Shown here one piece after another: positions 44,070 to 52,522 of a stretch of 64,000 nt of DNA; positions within the stretch are counted from its first letter, which is position 1, and each line of letters begins with the position of its first letter. The notes beneath the pieces were generated by a model. That model worked only from the letters and a program-made list of their open reading frames with translations. It had not been told where the DNA came from and did not search any database. The DNA is from QHVT01 sp036399015. GTDB taxonomy: Bacteria; Acidobacteriota; Thermoanaerobaculia; Gp7-AA8. The DNA lies in the NCBI GenBank assembly GCA_036399015.1, contig DASWNW010000008.1, positions 22,670 to 86,669 on the forward strand. The letters are read 5' to 3'. Made by a program: the position numbers and the translations under genes.

Positions 44070-45323
44070 GTGATTCGTCCCCTCGTTTTTCTCGCAGTTG
44101 CTTGGACTCCCATTCTCTCCGCGCAGGACGCCCCGCTCACCATCGAGCGCGCCGTGGCCCTGGCGATGGAGCGGAATGAGCGTGCCGCGATCGCCGACAC
44201 CACGGTCGAGGCAGCCGAGGCGCGCGTGCGCCGTGCCCGTACCTCGTTTTTCCCGCGCGTCGACGTCAGCGGCAACCTGACCGGCGACTACGGCAACGGC
44301 AGCGAGCGCACGCTCGCGACCGGCGCGCTGCTGACGCAGCCGATCTTCGACGCGCGCGCGTTTCCTCTCTATCGCGCGCAGCGCTTCGAGCGCGATGCCA
44401 CCCGCTTTACCGCCCACGAATCGAAGCGCCTCCTCGGATACGAGGCGGCCGCGGTCTTCCTGGCCACGCTCAGCTTCGAACAGGTGCTCCGCGCCGCCGA
44501 GCACCGCCGCGACTTCGCGCAGACGAACCTCGACGACGTCCGGGCCCGCTTCGAGGCGGGGCTCGTCAGCTCCAACGACGTCACCCGCGCGGAGCTGGAG
44601 CTCGCCACCGCCGTGCGCGGCGTGGCCCAGGCCTCGGGCGACCTGCAGGCCTCGATGATCGACCTCGAGACGCTGCTCCGCACCGACGTCGAGACGCTCG
44701 CGCCGCCGGCCGGCCTGCTCGATGCGGCGGACGAGCCGCCCGCGCTGGACGGCGCGGTGATCGCCGACGCGCAGCAGCGCCGCAGCGACCTCTCCGCGCA
44801 GCGCGCCCGCGTGGAGGCCAGCCGCGCCTTCGCGCAGGAGCCGAACGCCCGCTTCATCCCCTCGGTGATGCTGCAGGCGCAGACACGCAACACGAACGAC
44901 GGCCCGCTCTTCGACCGCACCAACGAAGGTTTCGTCGGCCTCTCGTTCGGCTGGCCCGTCTTCGACGCCGGCCTCCGCCGCGCCGAGCACGCCGAGCGCA
45001 CCGCGCTGCTGCGCGGCGAGGAGCTCGAGCTGGAGCTGGCCCTGCGCGACGTCGAGCGCGAGCTGCGCAGCGCCGGCGTGCAATTGACGACCGAACAGGC
45101 CTCGCTCCGCGAAGCCATCGCCGCGACGCGCGCCGCGCGGCGCAACACCGAAGAGACGAACGCCCTCTACCGCGAAGGCCTCGCCAGCGCCCTGGAGCTC
45201 GCCGACGCGACCCAGCGCCTGTTCGAAGCCGAAGTGGCCGAGGTAACGGCCCGCTACCGCATGGCGCTGGCGTACCTGTCATTGCGCGAGGCGCAGGGAA
45301 CGGCGCCTATGGGAGAGAACTGA
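44070..45323 (+). CDS. TolC-family outer-membrane efflux channel
   Basis: 417 residues from GTG 44070, with a signal peptide MIRPLVFLAVAWTPILSAQ. The OEP repeat layout is visible: helix-rich segments with RARTSFFPRVDVSGN near residue 54 and its second-repeat counterpart QEPNARFIPSVMLQAQT near 255, each followed by strand segments, and the C-terminal ELADATQRLFEAEVAEVTARY. It forms the outer-membrane exit duct of the efflux system. Its TGA overlaps the adaptor's ATG. Confidence 0.92.
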   Translation: MIRPLVFLAVAWTPILSAQDAPLTIERAVALAMERNERAAIADTTVEAAEARVRRARTSFFPRVDVSGNLTGDYGNGSERTLATGALLTQPIFDARAFPLYRAQRFERDATRFTAHESKRLLGYEAAAVFLATLSFEQVLRAAEHRRDFAQTNLDDVRARFEAGLVSSNDVTRAELELATAVRGVAQASGDLQASMIDLETLLRTDVETLAPPAGLLDAADEPPALDGAVIADAQQRRSDLSAQRARVEASRAFAQEPNARFIPSVMLQAQTRNTNDGPLFDRTNEGFVGLSFGWPVFDAGLRRAEHAERTALLRGEELELELALRDVERELRSAGVQLTTEQASLREAIAATRAARRNTEETNALYREGLASALELADATQRLFEAEVAEVTARYRMALAYLSLREAQGTAPMGEN

Positions 45324-46501
45324 TGAATGAAGAATTTCGAATTTCGAATGAAGAATTGAAAACCAAAAAAACGCGCAGGCGCCTCGCCGTGCTCGTCTCT
45401 TCATTCTTCATTCTTCATTCGAACCTCTTCATTCTGTCCTGCTCCAAAGGCGACGCCCAACCCACCCCCGGCGCAGCCCCCTCCTCCGCAAAGGCCTCCC
45501 GCCCCAACGCCATGGAGTTCCCCGTCGAGGTCCGCCCGGTCGAGTCGCGTAACGTCGAGTACGCGATCAACGCCGTCGGGTCGCTCGATGCGTTCGAGCG
45601 GGTGGCCGTCACGGCGCGCGTCGCCGGTGCGATCGAGCGGGTCATGTTCACCGAGGGGCAGCTCGTGAAAAAGGGGCAGGCGCTGGCGGAGATCGAGCCG
45701 GAGCGGTACCGCATCGCGGTCGATGCGGCCGAGGCGGCGATCTCGAAGGCGCGGGCGGCGCAGGGGGAGGCGGAGGCGGGTTATGCGCGCCGTCAGGCCG
45801 CCAGCGCGAAGAACCCGGGGCTGATCCGCGGCGAGGAAGTGGAGACCTGGCGGACGAAGGTGCAGAGCACCGCCGCCGAGGTCACGCAGGCGCAGGCGGC
45901 GCTGGCGCAGGCGCGGCTCAATCTGCGCGACGCGTTCGTGCGCGCGCCGGTGAGCGGCATCATCCAGACCCGCACCGTCGAGACCGGCCAGTACGTCCCG
46001 GTCGGCACCGTGCTGGCGACGCTCGTCCGCCGCGACCCGCTCCTGCTCCGCTTCCAGGTTCCCGAGTCGGAGGCCGCGCCGCTGCGCCCCGGCATCATCG
46101 CCCGCTTCAACGTGGCCGAGGATGCGACGCAGCACCAGGCGCGCATCACCCACGTCGCCGCCGCCGCGAGCCAGAGCTCGCGCATGGTCGACGTCACCGC
46201 GCACGTCGTCGACGCCAACCACCCCCAGCTCCGCCCCGGCGCGTTCGCCCGCGTGACCGTCCCGATCGGCGCCAACCGCCAATCCCCCGTCATCCCCCAG
46301 ACCGCGATCCGCCCGAGCGAGAAAGGCTTCCTCGCCTTCACCGTCGATGATGGCGTCGCCCGCCAGCGCGTCCTTACATTAGGGATGCGCACCGCGGACG
46401 GCCAGGTCGAAGTGCGGGAGGGCCTGACCGCCGGCGAGACGCTCGTGATTCGTGGAGCGGAGGCGCTGCGGGATGGAGCGAAGGTGAGGGTGACCCAATG
46501 A
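45323..46501 (+). CDS. RND membrane-fusion adaptor with repeat-derived signal peptide
   Basis: 392 residues from the ATG at 45323, which overlaps the tolC stop. It is an HlyD/AcrA-type periplasmic adaptor: VEYAINAVGSLDAFERVAVTARVAGAIERV and AEIEPERYRIAVDAAEAAI (lipoyl halves), a hairpin of VETWRTKVQSTAAEVTQAQ, and RAPVSGIIQTRTVETGQYV. The N-terminal 40 residues are unusual: MNEEFRISNEELKTKKTRRR plus LVSSFFILHSNLFILSC, a lipoprotein-type signal read out of a palindromic repeat element at 45325-45434. The next element, at 46500-46593, begins within its stop. Confidence 0.9.
   Translation: MNEEFRISNEELKTKKTRRRLAVLVSSFFILHSNLFILSCSKGDAQPTPGAAPSSAKASRPNAMEFPVEVRPVESRNVEYAINAVGSLDAFERVAVTARVAGAIERVMFTEGQLVKKGQALAEIEPERYRIAVDAAEAAISKARAAQGEAEAGYARRQAASAKNPGLIRGEEVETWRTKVQSTAAEVTQAQAALAQARLNLRDAFVRAPVSGIIQTRTVETGQYVPVGTVLATLVRRDPLLLRFQVPESEAAPLRPGIIARFNVAEDATQHQARITHVAAAASQSSRMVDVTAHVVDANHPQLRPGAFARVTVPIGANRQSPVIPQTAIRPSEKGFLAFTVDDGVARQRVLTLGMRTADGQVEVREGLTAGETLVIRGAEALRDGAKVRVTQ
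45325..45434. repeat. Palindromic element, GAATGAAG word, forward copy
   Basis: It begins GAATGAAGAATTTCGAATTT, continues to ATTTCGAATGAAGAA, and after a central 45 bases ends in ATTCTTCATTCTTCATTCGA then ACCTCTTCATTC. Its outer 31 and 32 bases match the reverse complement of the element at 46500-46593 exactly, while the centres differ. It lies entirely within the start of the adaptor gene. Confidence 0.88.
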
Positions 46502-46593
46502 ATGAAGAGGTTCGAATGAAGAATGAAGAATTGAGACCGGCTTCGCTTCCCGGTGTTCTCACTTCTTCATTCGAAATTCGAAATTCTTCATTC
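46500..46593. repeat. Palindromic element, GAATGAAG word, inverted copy
   Basis: Inverted copy of the element at 45325-45434, starting at the adaptor stop codon and ending 36 bases before the RND pump gene. The centre is about 30 bases rather than 45. Its position inside the operon may affect read-through or mRNA stability between adaptor and pump. Confidence 0.88.
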
Positions 46594-46628
46594 AACCGTC
46601 CTCTGGATCAACCAGGCGAGTAACGCTC

Positions 46629-49600
46629 ATGAAAATCACCGACATCTGCATCAAAAACCCCGTCTTCGCCTGGATGATCATGGCGGCCACCGTCGTCTTC
46701 GGCGGCGTGGCGGCCACGCGCATCGGCATCTCCCAGTTTCCCGACGTCGACTTTCCGACCATCAACGTCGGCGTGGCGTGGGAAGGGGCGGCTCCGGAAG
46801 TCATCGAGCACGACGTCGTCGAGCCGATCGAAGAAGCGGTCATGCAGGTGCAGGGCGTCCGCAGCGTCACCTCGAGCTCGCGCCAGGGCAGCGGCAACAT
46901 CACCGTGGAGCTCGACCTCTCGCGCAACGTCGACATGGCGCTGCAGGACGTGCAGACGCGCGTCGCGCAGTCGCAGCGCCTCCTCCCGCGCGACATCGAG
47001 CCTCCGGTCGTCTCCAAGACCAACCCCGAGGACCAGCCGATCATGTGGGTCGGTCTCTCGGGTCCCTACTCGCCGCAGATGCTGGCCGACTTCGCCCGCT
47101 ACCGCGTCAAGGAGCGGCTGCAGACCGTCCCCGGCGTCGGCGAGATCCAGGTCGGCTCGGTGCAGCGCAACGTCCGCATCTGGATCGACAGCGACAAGCT
47201 CGACGAGCGCCGCGTCACCGTCTCCGAGGTGCTGCGCGCCATCGGCACCGAGCACGTGGAGCTCCCGGCCGGCCGCCTGGAGACCTCCGGACGCGAGGTC
47301 AACGTGCGCGTCCTCGGTGAGGCCTTCGACCTCGAGGAGTTCCGCCGCCTGGTGGTCAAGACCGACCAGGGGGCGCCGATCTACCTCAGCGACGTCGCCA
47401 TCGTCGAAGACGGCTTCGAGGACGTCCGCCGCGTCTCCCGCGTCAACGGCGAGCCGGCGCAGGGCATGGGCATCCGCAAGCAGCGCGGCTCCAACGCCGT
47501 CGCCGTCGCGCAGGGCGTGAAGGCGGAGATCGCGAACATCCAGAAGACCCTCCCGCAGGGGATGGAGCTCGGCATCAACTTCGACTCCACGCAGTTCATC
47601 GAGGAGTCGGTGCACGAGATCCAGTTCGAGCTGATGCTCTCCGTCATCCTCACGGCGATCATCTGCTGGCTCTTCCTCGGCTCCCTCGGCGCGACGCTCA
47701 ACGTCATCCTGGCGATCCCGATGTCGCTCCTCGGCACGGTCGCCTTCATCTACTTCTTCGGCTTCACGCTGAATACGTTCACCCTCCTCGGCCTCGCGCT
47801 CGCCGTCGGCATCGTCGTCGACGACGCGATCATGGTCCTCGAGAACATCTTCCGCCACGGCGAGATGGGGAAGGACCGCGTCACCGCGGCGCGCGAGGGG
47901 ACGATGGAGATCAGCTTCGCCGCGCTCGCCGCGACGCTGGCCGTCTGCGCGATCTTCCTGCCGGTCGTCTTCATGAAGGGGATCATCGGCAAGTTCTTCC
48001 TGCAGTTCGGCGTGACGCTCTGCGTGGCCGTGCTGTTCTCCTACGTGGAGGCGATCACGCTCGCCCCCGCCCGCTCCGCGCAGATGCTCAAGGCAGGGCA
48101 GGAGCGGCAGTCGCGCCTCGGCCACTTCGTCGATCGCGTCTTCGACCGGCTCTCCGCCGCCTACAGCCGCGTCCTCGAGCGCGGCCTGCGCCGTCCGGTG
48201 CTGGTGCTGCTGATGGCGTTCGCCGTCTTCATCGCCTCGATCTTCGTCTATTGGAAGCTGCCCAGCGAGTTCGTCCCCTCGCAGGACCAGAGCCGCCTCA
48301 TGATCCGCCTGCAGACGGCGGTCGGCGCCGATCTGTCGGAAACGGACCGCGTCTTCCAGCGCGCCGAGCAGTTCCTGATGCAGCAGCCGGAGACCGTGCG
48401 CGTCTTCGGCGCCGTCGGCGGCTTCGGCGGCGGCAACGTCAACACCGGCATCCTCTTCGTGACCATGGTCCCGCCGAAGGAGCGGGAGCGCTCGCAGCAG
48501 GAGTTCGCCTCCGCGATCCGCAAGGAGATGAACGGCTACCCCGGCGTGCGCGCCGTGGTGCAGGACCTCTCGCAGCAGGGCTTCAGCGCGCAGCGCGGCT
48601 TCCCGATCGAGTTCTCGGTGCGTGGGCCGGACTGGGAGAAGCTGACGCAGCTCTCGACCGAGATGCGCGAGAAGCTCAACGCCAGCGGCTTCGCCACCGA
48701 CGTCGACACCGACTACCAGGTCGGCATGCCGGAGCTGCGCATCGTCCCCGACCGCGCCCGCGCTGCCGACCTCGGCGTCTCCGTCGAGGAGGTCGCCACC
48801 ACCATCAACGCGCTCGTCGGAGGCGTCCGCTCCGGCAAGTACTCCACCGGCGGCCGCCGCATCGACATCCGCACGCGGCTGCTGGCCAACCAGCGCACGC
48901 GCCCCGAGGATCTGTCGCGGCTGCGCGTGCGCACGGCGTCGGGCGAGCTCGTGCCGCTGTCGGCGATGGTGAAGGAAGAGGAGCGGCCGGCATTGCAGTC
49001 GGTCACGCGCCGCGATCGCGAGCGCGCCATCTCCATCTTCGGCAACGTCGCGCCGGGCAAGTCGCAGAGCGACGCCCTCGCGTACATCGAGCAGATCAGC
49101 AAGGACCTCCCGCCCGGCTACCGCGCGGTGCTCGGCGGCTCGTCCGTCGCCTTCCGCGAGTCGATGGGGCAGCTCATGTTCGCGCTCCTCCTCGGCATCC
49201 TCGTCGCGTACATGGTCCTCGCGTCGCAGTTCAACTCGTTCCTCCACCCGGTGACCGTGCTCTCGATCCTGCCGCTCTCGATCGCCGGCGCCGCGTTCGC
49301 GCTGCTCATCACCGGAAAGACGCTGAACATCTTCTCGATGATCGGCCTGCTGCTGCTCCTCGGCATCGCCAAGAAGAACTCGATCATCCTCGTCGACTAC
49401 GCCGTGCAGAAGCAGAAGGAAGGGTCGACGGCGCTCGAGGCGATGCTGAAGGCCGGTCCGGTCCGGTTGCGCCCGATCATGATGACGTCCGCCGCGACCC
49501 TGATGGCCGCCGTCCCGCCCGCCCTCGCTCTCGGCCCCGGCGCCGAAACACGCGGTCCGATGGCCGTCGCCATCATCGGCGGCCTGGTGATCTCGACCGC

Positions 49601-49721
49601 GCTGTCGCTCCTGGTCGTGCCCGCCTTCTTCGTGGTGGCCGACAATTTGAAGACGAAGTTCGCAGGCTGGCTGCCGGCGCGCATCGAGGAAGAATCGGAG
49701 GGCGAGGAAGTCACCGTGTAA
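46629..49721 (+). CDS. HAE-1 family RND efflux pump
   Basis: 1,030 residues. The first helix KNPVFAWMIMAATVVFGGVAA is followed by a periplasmic porter domain. Transmembrane helix 4 carries GIVVDDAIMVLENI with the paired Asp residues that relay protons, and ILPLSIAGAAFALLITGK and FSMIGLLLLLGIAKKNSI lie in the C-terminal half. The duplicated architecture (12 helices, two large periplasmic loops) and length are standard for AcrB-like drug or solvent pumps. It is the third gene of the tolC-adaptor-pump operon. Its short C-terminal tail is acidic. Confidence 0.95.
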   Translation: MKITDICIKNPVFAWMIMAATVVFGGVAATRIGISQFPDVDFPTINVGVAWEGAAPEVIEHDVVEPIEEAVMQVQGVRSVTSSSRQGSGNITVELDLSRNVDMALQDVQTRVAQSQRLLPRDIEPPVVSKTNPEDQPIMWVGLSGPYSPQMLADFARYRVKERLQTVPGVGEIQVGSVQRNVRIWIDSDKLDERRVTVSEVLRAIGTEHVELPAGRLETSGREVNVRVLGEAFDLEEFRRLVVKTDQGAPIYLSDVAIVEDGFEDVRRVSRVNGEPAQGMGIRKQRGSNAVAVAQGVKAEIANIQKTLPQGMELGINFDSTQFIEESVHEIQFELMLSVILTAIICWLFLGSLGATLNVILAIPMSLLGTVAFIYFFGFTLNTFTLLGLALAVGIVVDDAIMVLENIFRHGEMGKDRVTAAREGTMEISFAALAATLAVCAIFLPVVFMKGIIGKFFLQFGVTLCVAVLFSYVEAITLAPARSAQMLKAGQERQSRLGHFVDRVFDRLSAAYSRVLERGLRRPVLVLLMAFAVFIASIFVYWKLPSEFVPSQDQSRLMIRLQTAVGADLSETDRVFQRAEQFLMQQPETVRVFGAVGGFGGGNVNTGILFVTMVPPKERERSQQEFASAIRKEMNGYPGVRAVVQDLSQQGFSAQRGFPIEFSVRGPDWEKLTQLSTEMREKLNASGFATDVDTDYQVGMPELRIVPDRARAADLGVSVEEVATTINALVGGVRSGKYSTGGRRIDIRTRLLANQRTRPEDLSRLRVRTASGELVPLSAMVKEEERPALQSVTRRDRERAISIFGNVAPGKSQSDALAYIEQISKDLPPGYRAVLGGSSVAFRESMGQLMFALLLGILVAYMVLASQFNSFLHPVTVLSILPLSIAGAAFALLITGKTLNIFSMIGLLLLLGIAKKNSIILVDYAVQKQKEGSTALEAMLKAGPVRLRPIMMTSAATLMAAVPPALALGPGAETRGPMAVAIIGGLVISTALSLLVVPAFFVVADNLKTKFAGWLPARIEEESEGEEVTV

Positions 49722-49728
49722 AGAGACC

Positions 49729-50205
49729 ATGTTCCGGATGCCCCTCATCGCGCTTCTCGTACTCTCCGCCGCCGCGGCCTGCGCGGACGAGCCGATGAGG
49801 CGCGAGATCGTGGCCCGGCACACGGAGGCATTCGCGGTCGGCGACGAGCCGGTGATCGTCACCGTCGACGTCGCTCCGGCGAAGCGGCAGCTCGCCCGCG
49901 CCGCGGAGGCGGCCACGGAGATGGTCGTCCTGCAGGTCGAAGGGGTCGACGCCGAGCGAGCCCCCGGCTTTCTCGCGGAGGTGGTGGTGGCGGGGGAGCC
50001 GGTCGGCACGGTGGCGCTTTATGCGTTCCGCGAGCGGCAGGACTTCGTCTTCGAGGTCGACGCGCCGCTTGCCGCGCTGCTGCGCAAAGGATCGACCACC
50101 GTCGAGGTGCGCTTCGTCCCGGTTTCCGGGCTGGAGAACGAGCCCGCCCGTCCCGCCGCGCCGATCCGGATCTCCGGCCTCACACTTTTCATCGAGCGGC
50201 AGTAG
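49729..50205 (+). CDS. Secreted stand-alone homolog of the tyrosinase C-terminal domain
   Basis: 158 residues. A signal peptide (MFRMPLIALLVLSAAAACA) precedes a beta-rich domain. It parallels the last 150 residues of the tyrosinase 60 bases downstream: VGTVALYAF versus VGTIALFAL, FVFEVDAPLAALLRKGSTTV versus FVFPLDSAIGPALARNADRI, and AAPIRISGLTLFIERQ versus ASPLRITDMRVTLEDRQ. In plant and bacterial polyphenol oxidases this type of domain caps the active site, so a trans-acting shield or chaperone for the enzyme is conceivable, though unproven. An ATG at 49738 is an alternative start. Confidence 0.8.
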   Translation: MFRMPLIALLVLSAAAACADEPMRREIVARHTEAFAVGDEPVIVTVDVAPAKRQLARAAEAATEMVVLQVEGVDAERAPGFLAEVVVAGEPVGTVALYAFRERQDFVFEVDAPLAALLRKGSTTVEVRFVPVSGLENEPARPAAPIRISGLTLFIERQ

Positions 50206-50267
50206 CCTTTTCGTTCCTCCGGACATAAGTTCCATCCTTAACCACAATTCAATTGAGGGGGAAAAGG

Positions 50268-51758
50268 ATGGCCCGTCGAACTGTCTCCCGGAGGAAGTTC
50301 CTGACCCGCGGCGCGATCGTCGCGAGCGCTGTCATCGCCGGCCCGACGCTCTTCGACATCGAGGAGTTGTTCGCGCAGACGACATTTACGCGGCGGAACG
50401 TCGGCTCGCTGACCGCGAGCAGTTCCGCCATCGTCGGTTACAAGAGGGCCATCAACGCCATGCGCGCGCTACCGGCGTCGAATCCGACGAGTTGGGCGTA
50501 CCAGGCCGCGATTCACGGCACGACAGTCATGCCCGCGCGCACGGCCTGGAACACCTGCCAGCACGGCAACTTCTTCTTCCTCTCCTGGCACCGCATGTAC
50601 CTCTACTGGTTCGAGCGGATCGTCCGGAGCAAGTCCGGTGTGGCGACGTGGGCGCTGCCGTTCTGGGATTACGCCGCGCCGGCGCAGAGGAGGCTGCCGG
50701 CGATGTTCCGCACGCCCTCGGATCCGGCCACGAACCCGCTGTACGTTGCCGCCCGCCGGACCGCCCTCAACGACGGCACCGGCTCGCTCAGCTCCACGAT
50801 CGTCAGTCCGAGCGTTGCCCTCAGCCGGACCGCGTTCACCGGTCGCGCGCTCACCTTCGGCGGCAACAACCCCGGCACGGGAGACCTCGAACAGCGCCCG
50901 CACAACGAGGTGCACGTTGCCATCGGCGGCTGGATGGGCGACCCGAACACCGCGGCGCAGGATCCGATTTTCTGGCTGCATCACGCGAACATCGACCGTT
51001 ACTGGAACGTCTGGCTGAAGCAGGGAGGCGGCCGCTCCAACCCAATCGGGAACGCCACCTGGCGCGGCCGCAGATTCATCTTTTTCCGCGAGAACGGCAC
51101 CGCGGTGCAGATGACGGCGTGCGACATCCTCAACGCCGCGATTCAGCTCCGCTACCGCTACCAGGACGAGCCGTCGCAGGTGACGCAGAACTGTCCGCCG
51201 ATGCTCGCCGCGGCGGCCGCCGCACCGGTCGTTCAGCAGGTAGCGCGGCGCGAGCTGCCGATCCCGATCCCGGAGCCGGAGATGATCGTCGCCACCGCGG
51301 AGCCGGTCGTGCGGACGATGGAGATGGCCACGATGCCGGCCGAGGCGGTGAGCGCGGCGCGGGCGGCGGTGACGTCGCGCAGCCAGACCGTGCTCCTCGA
51401 GCTCGGCGTCGTGGAGGCGGCCGAGCAGCCGGGCGTGATCTTCGACGTCTGGGTCGGCCTGGAGGGGCTCCCCGACGAGAACACCCCCCGCGCCCATCAT
51501 GTCGGCACCATCGCCCTCTTCGCCCTCGGCGTGCACAAGCACATGGCGCGGGGGCACGAGGGCGAGCACCGCGCGTCGTTCGTCTTCCCGCTCGACTCCG
51601 CGATCGGCCCCGCGCTGGCGCGGAACGCCGACCGGATCCGCATCGTGATCGTGCCGCGCGACCCGGTGGAGGTCGGAGGCCGCTCGGAGCGCCGCGCCCC
51701 CGCCTCGCCGCTGCGCATCACCGACATGCGCGTAACCTTGGAGGACCGCCAGCCGTAG
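50268..51758 (+). CDS. Tat-exported tyrosinase (polyphenol oxidase)
   Basis: 496 residues from ATG 50268, preceded by GAGGGGG. The twin-arginine signal RRTVSRRKFLTRGAIVASAV exports the folded copper enzyme. The type-3 dicopper site is intact: CuA histidines in AAIHGTTVM, CQHGNFFFLSWHRMYLYWFE, and CuB histidines in RPHNEVHVAIGGWMG and DPIFWLHHANIDRYWNVW. It oxidises mono- or o-diphenols to quinones. A C-terminal shielding-like domain (residues about 365-496) is shared with the adjacent small protein. A 7-bp inverted repeat (50206-50212 with 50261-50267) may hide its ribosome site. Confidence 0.94.
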   Translation: MARRTVSRRKFLTRGAIVASAVIAGPTLFDIEELFAQTTFTRRNVGSLTASSSAIVGYKRAINAMRALPASNPTSWAYQAAIHGTTVMPARTAWNTCQHGNFFFLSWHRMYLYWFERIVRSKSGVATWALPFWDYAAPAQRRLPAMFRTPSDPATNPLYVAARRTALNDGTGSLSSTIVSPSVALSRTAFTGRALTFGGNNPGTGDLEQRPHNEVHVAIGGWMGDPNTAAQDPIFWLHHANIDRYWNVWLKQGGGRSNPIGNATWRGRRFIFFRENGTAVQMTACDILNAAIQLRYRYQDEPSQVTQNCPPMLAAAAAAPVVQQVARRELPIPIPEPEMIVATAEPVVRTMEMATMPAEAVSAARAAVTSRSQTVLLELGVVEAAEQPGVIFDVWVGLEGLPDENTPRAHHVGTIALFALGVHKHMARGHEGEHRASFVFPLDSAIGPALARNADRIRIVIVPRDPVEVGGRSERRAPASPLRITDMRVTLEDRQP

Positions 51759-51767
51759 ACTCTCTTG

Positions 51768-52337
51768 ATGATGAGATCCGCAACGGGCGCGGGCGCGATT
51801 GCGCTCGCGCTCGCACTCTCGCTCCTCGCCCAGCCGGCCGCCTCGCGCGTCGTGGAGGGAGCGAGGCGCCAGGTCGGCAAGACTCTCTCGTACGACCCGG
51901 CGTACCGCCGCCTCGCCTATCCCGGCGGCGACGTCCCGCTGGAGACCGGCGTCTGCACCGACGTGATCGTCCGCGCCTACCGCCACGCCGGCGTCGACCT
52001 GCAGGTGCTCGTCCACGAGGACATGAAGGCGCACTTCAGCGCCTACCCACGCAACGGGGGCCTGCGCAAGCCCGACCCGAACATCGACCACCGCCGCGTC
52101 CCCAACCTCGCCACGTTCTTCCGCCGCAAAGGCGCGTCCCTCCCCGTCACCCGCCGCGCCGCCGACTACAGGCCGGGCGACGTCGTGACCTGGCGCCTCC
52201 CCTCCGGCGTCCCCCACATCGGCCTCGTCACCGGCCCCCGCCAGGTGGTGCACAACATCAGCAACGGCGCGAGGCAGGAAGACGTGCTCTTCGCGTACGA
52301 GGTGACGGGGCACTACCGGTACGTGGCGGGAAGGTGA
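51768..52337 (+). CDS. DUF1287 secreted protein (NlpC/P60-like)
   Basis: 189 residues; ATG 51768 is used (a TTG one codon earlier and an ATG one later are alternatives). Signal peptide ATGAGAIALALALSLLAQPAAS. Family motifs: TGVCTDVIVRAYRHAG with the probable catalytic Cys, NIDHRRVPNLATFFRR, YRPGDVVTWRL, and VPHIGLVTGP with the His. DUF1287 proteins belong to the cysteine amidase superfamily and probably act on murein or peptides in the periplasm; activity here is inferred. Confidence 0.85.
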   Translation: MMRSATGAGAIALALALSLLAQPAASRVVEGARRQVGKTLSYDPAYRRLAYPGGDVPLETGVCTDVIVRAYRHAGVDLQVLVHEDMKAHFSAYPRNGGLRKPDPNIDHRRVPNLATFFRRKGASLPVTRRAADYRPGDVVTWRLPSGVPHIGLVTGPRQVVHNISNGARQEDVLFAYEVTGHYRYVAGR

Positions 52338-52348
52338 CCGGGTAAGAT

Positions 52349-52522
52349 ATGCCGATGACGTCGAAGCTGAGACCGATCCGAACGACTTCGCGCGCGGCAA
52401 GCGTCAGGCGAAGCGACGTCGCCTCTGCCGCCAGGGCGGTCACCGCGTCGCGTAACGCGAGCGAGAGTCGCTTCGTCGAGCGTCGTGTTGACCGCAAGGC
52501 CGCGGACCGATCGCGGAAGTAG
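52349..52522 (+). CDS. Small basic protein (57 aa), uncertain
   Basis: 57 residues, very rich in Arg, Ser and Ala (MPMTSKLRPIRTTSRAASVR through to VERRVDRKAADRSRK). Its TAG directly abuts the ATG of the disrupted gene at 52523, the arrangement expected for a two-gene unit. No motif recognised. It may be a nucleic-acid-binding partner or a chance frame. Confidence 0.4.
   Translation: MPMTSKLRPIRTTSRAASVRRSDVASAARAVTASRNASESRFVERRVDRKAADRSRK

Noticed and set aside
46608..50009. Minus-strand frame of over 1,100 codons antisense to the RND pump
   Set aside because: Low-complexity Asp/Arg/His composition and no start signals; the pump on the plus strand is complete.
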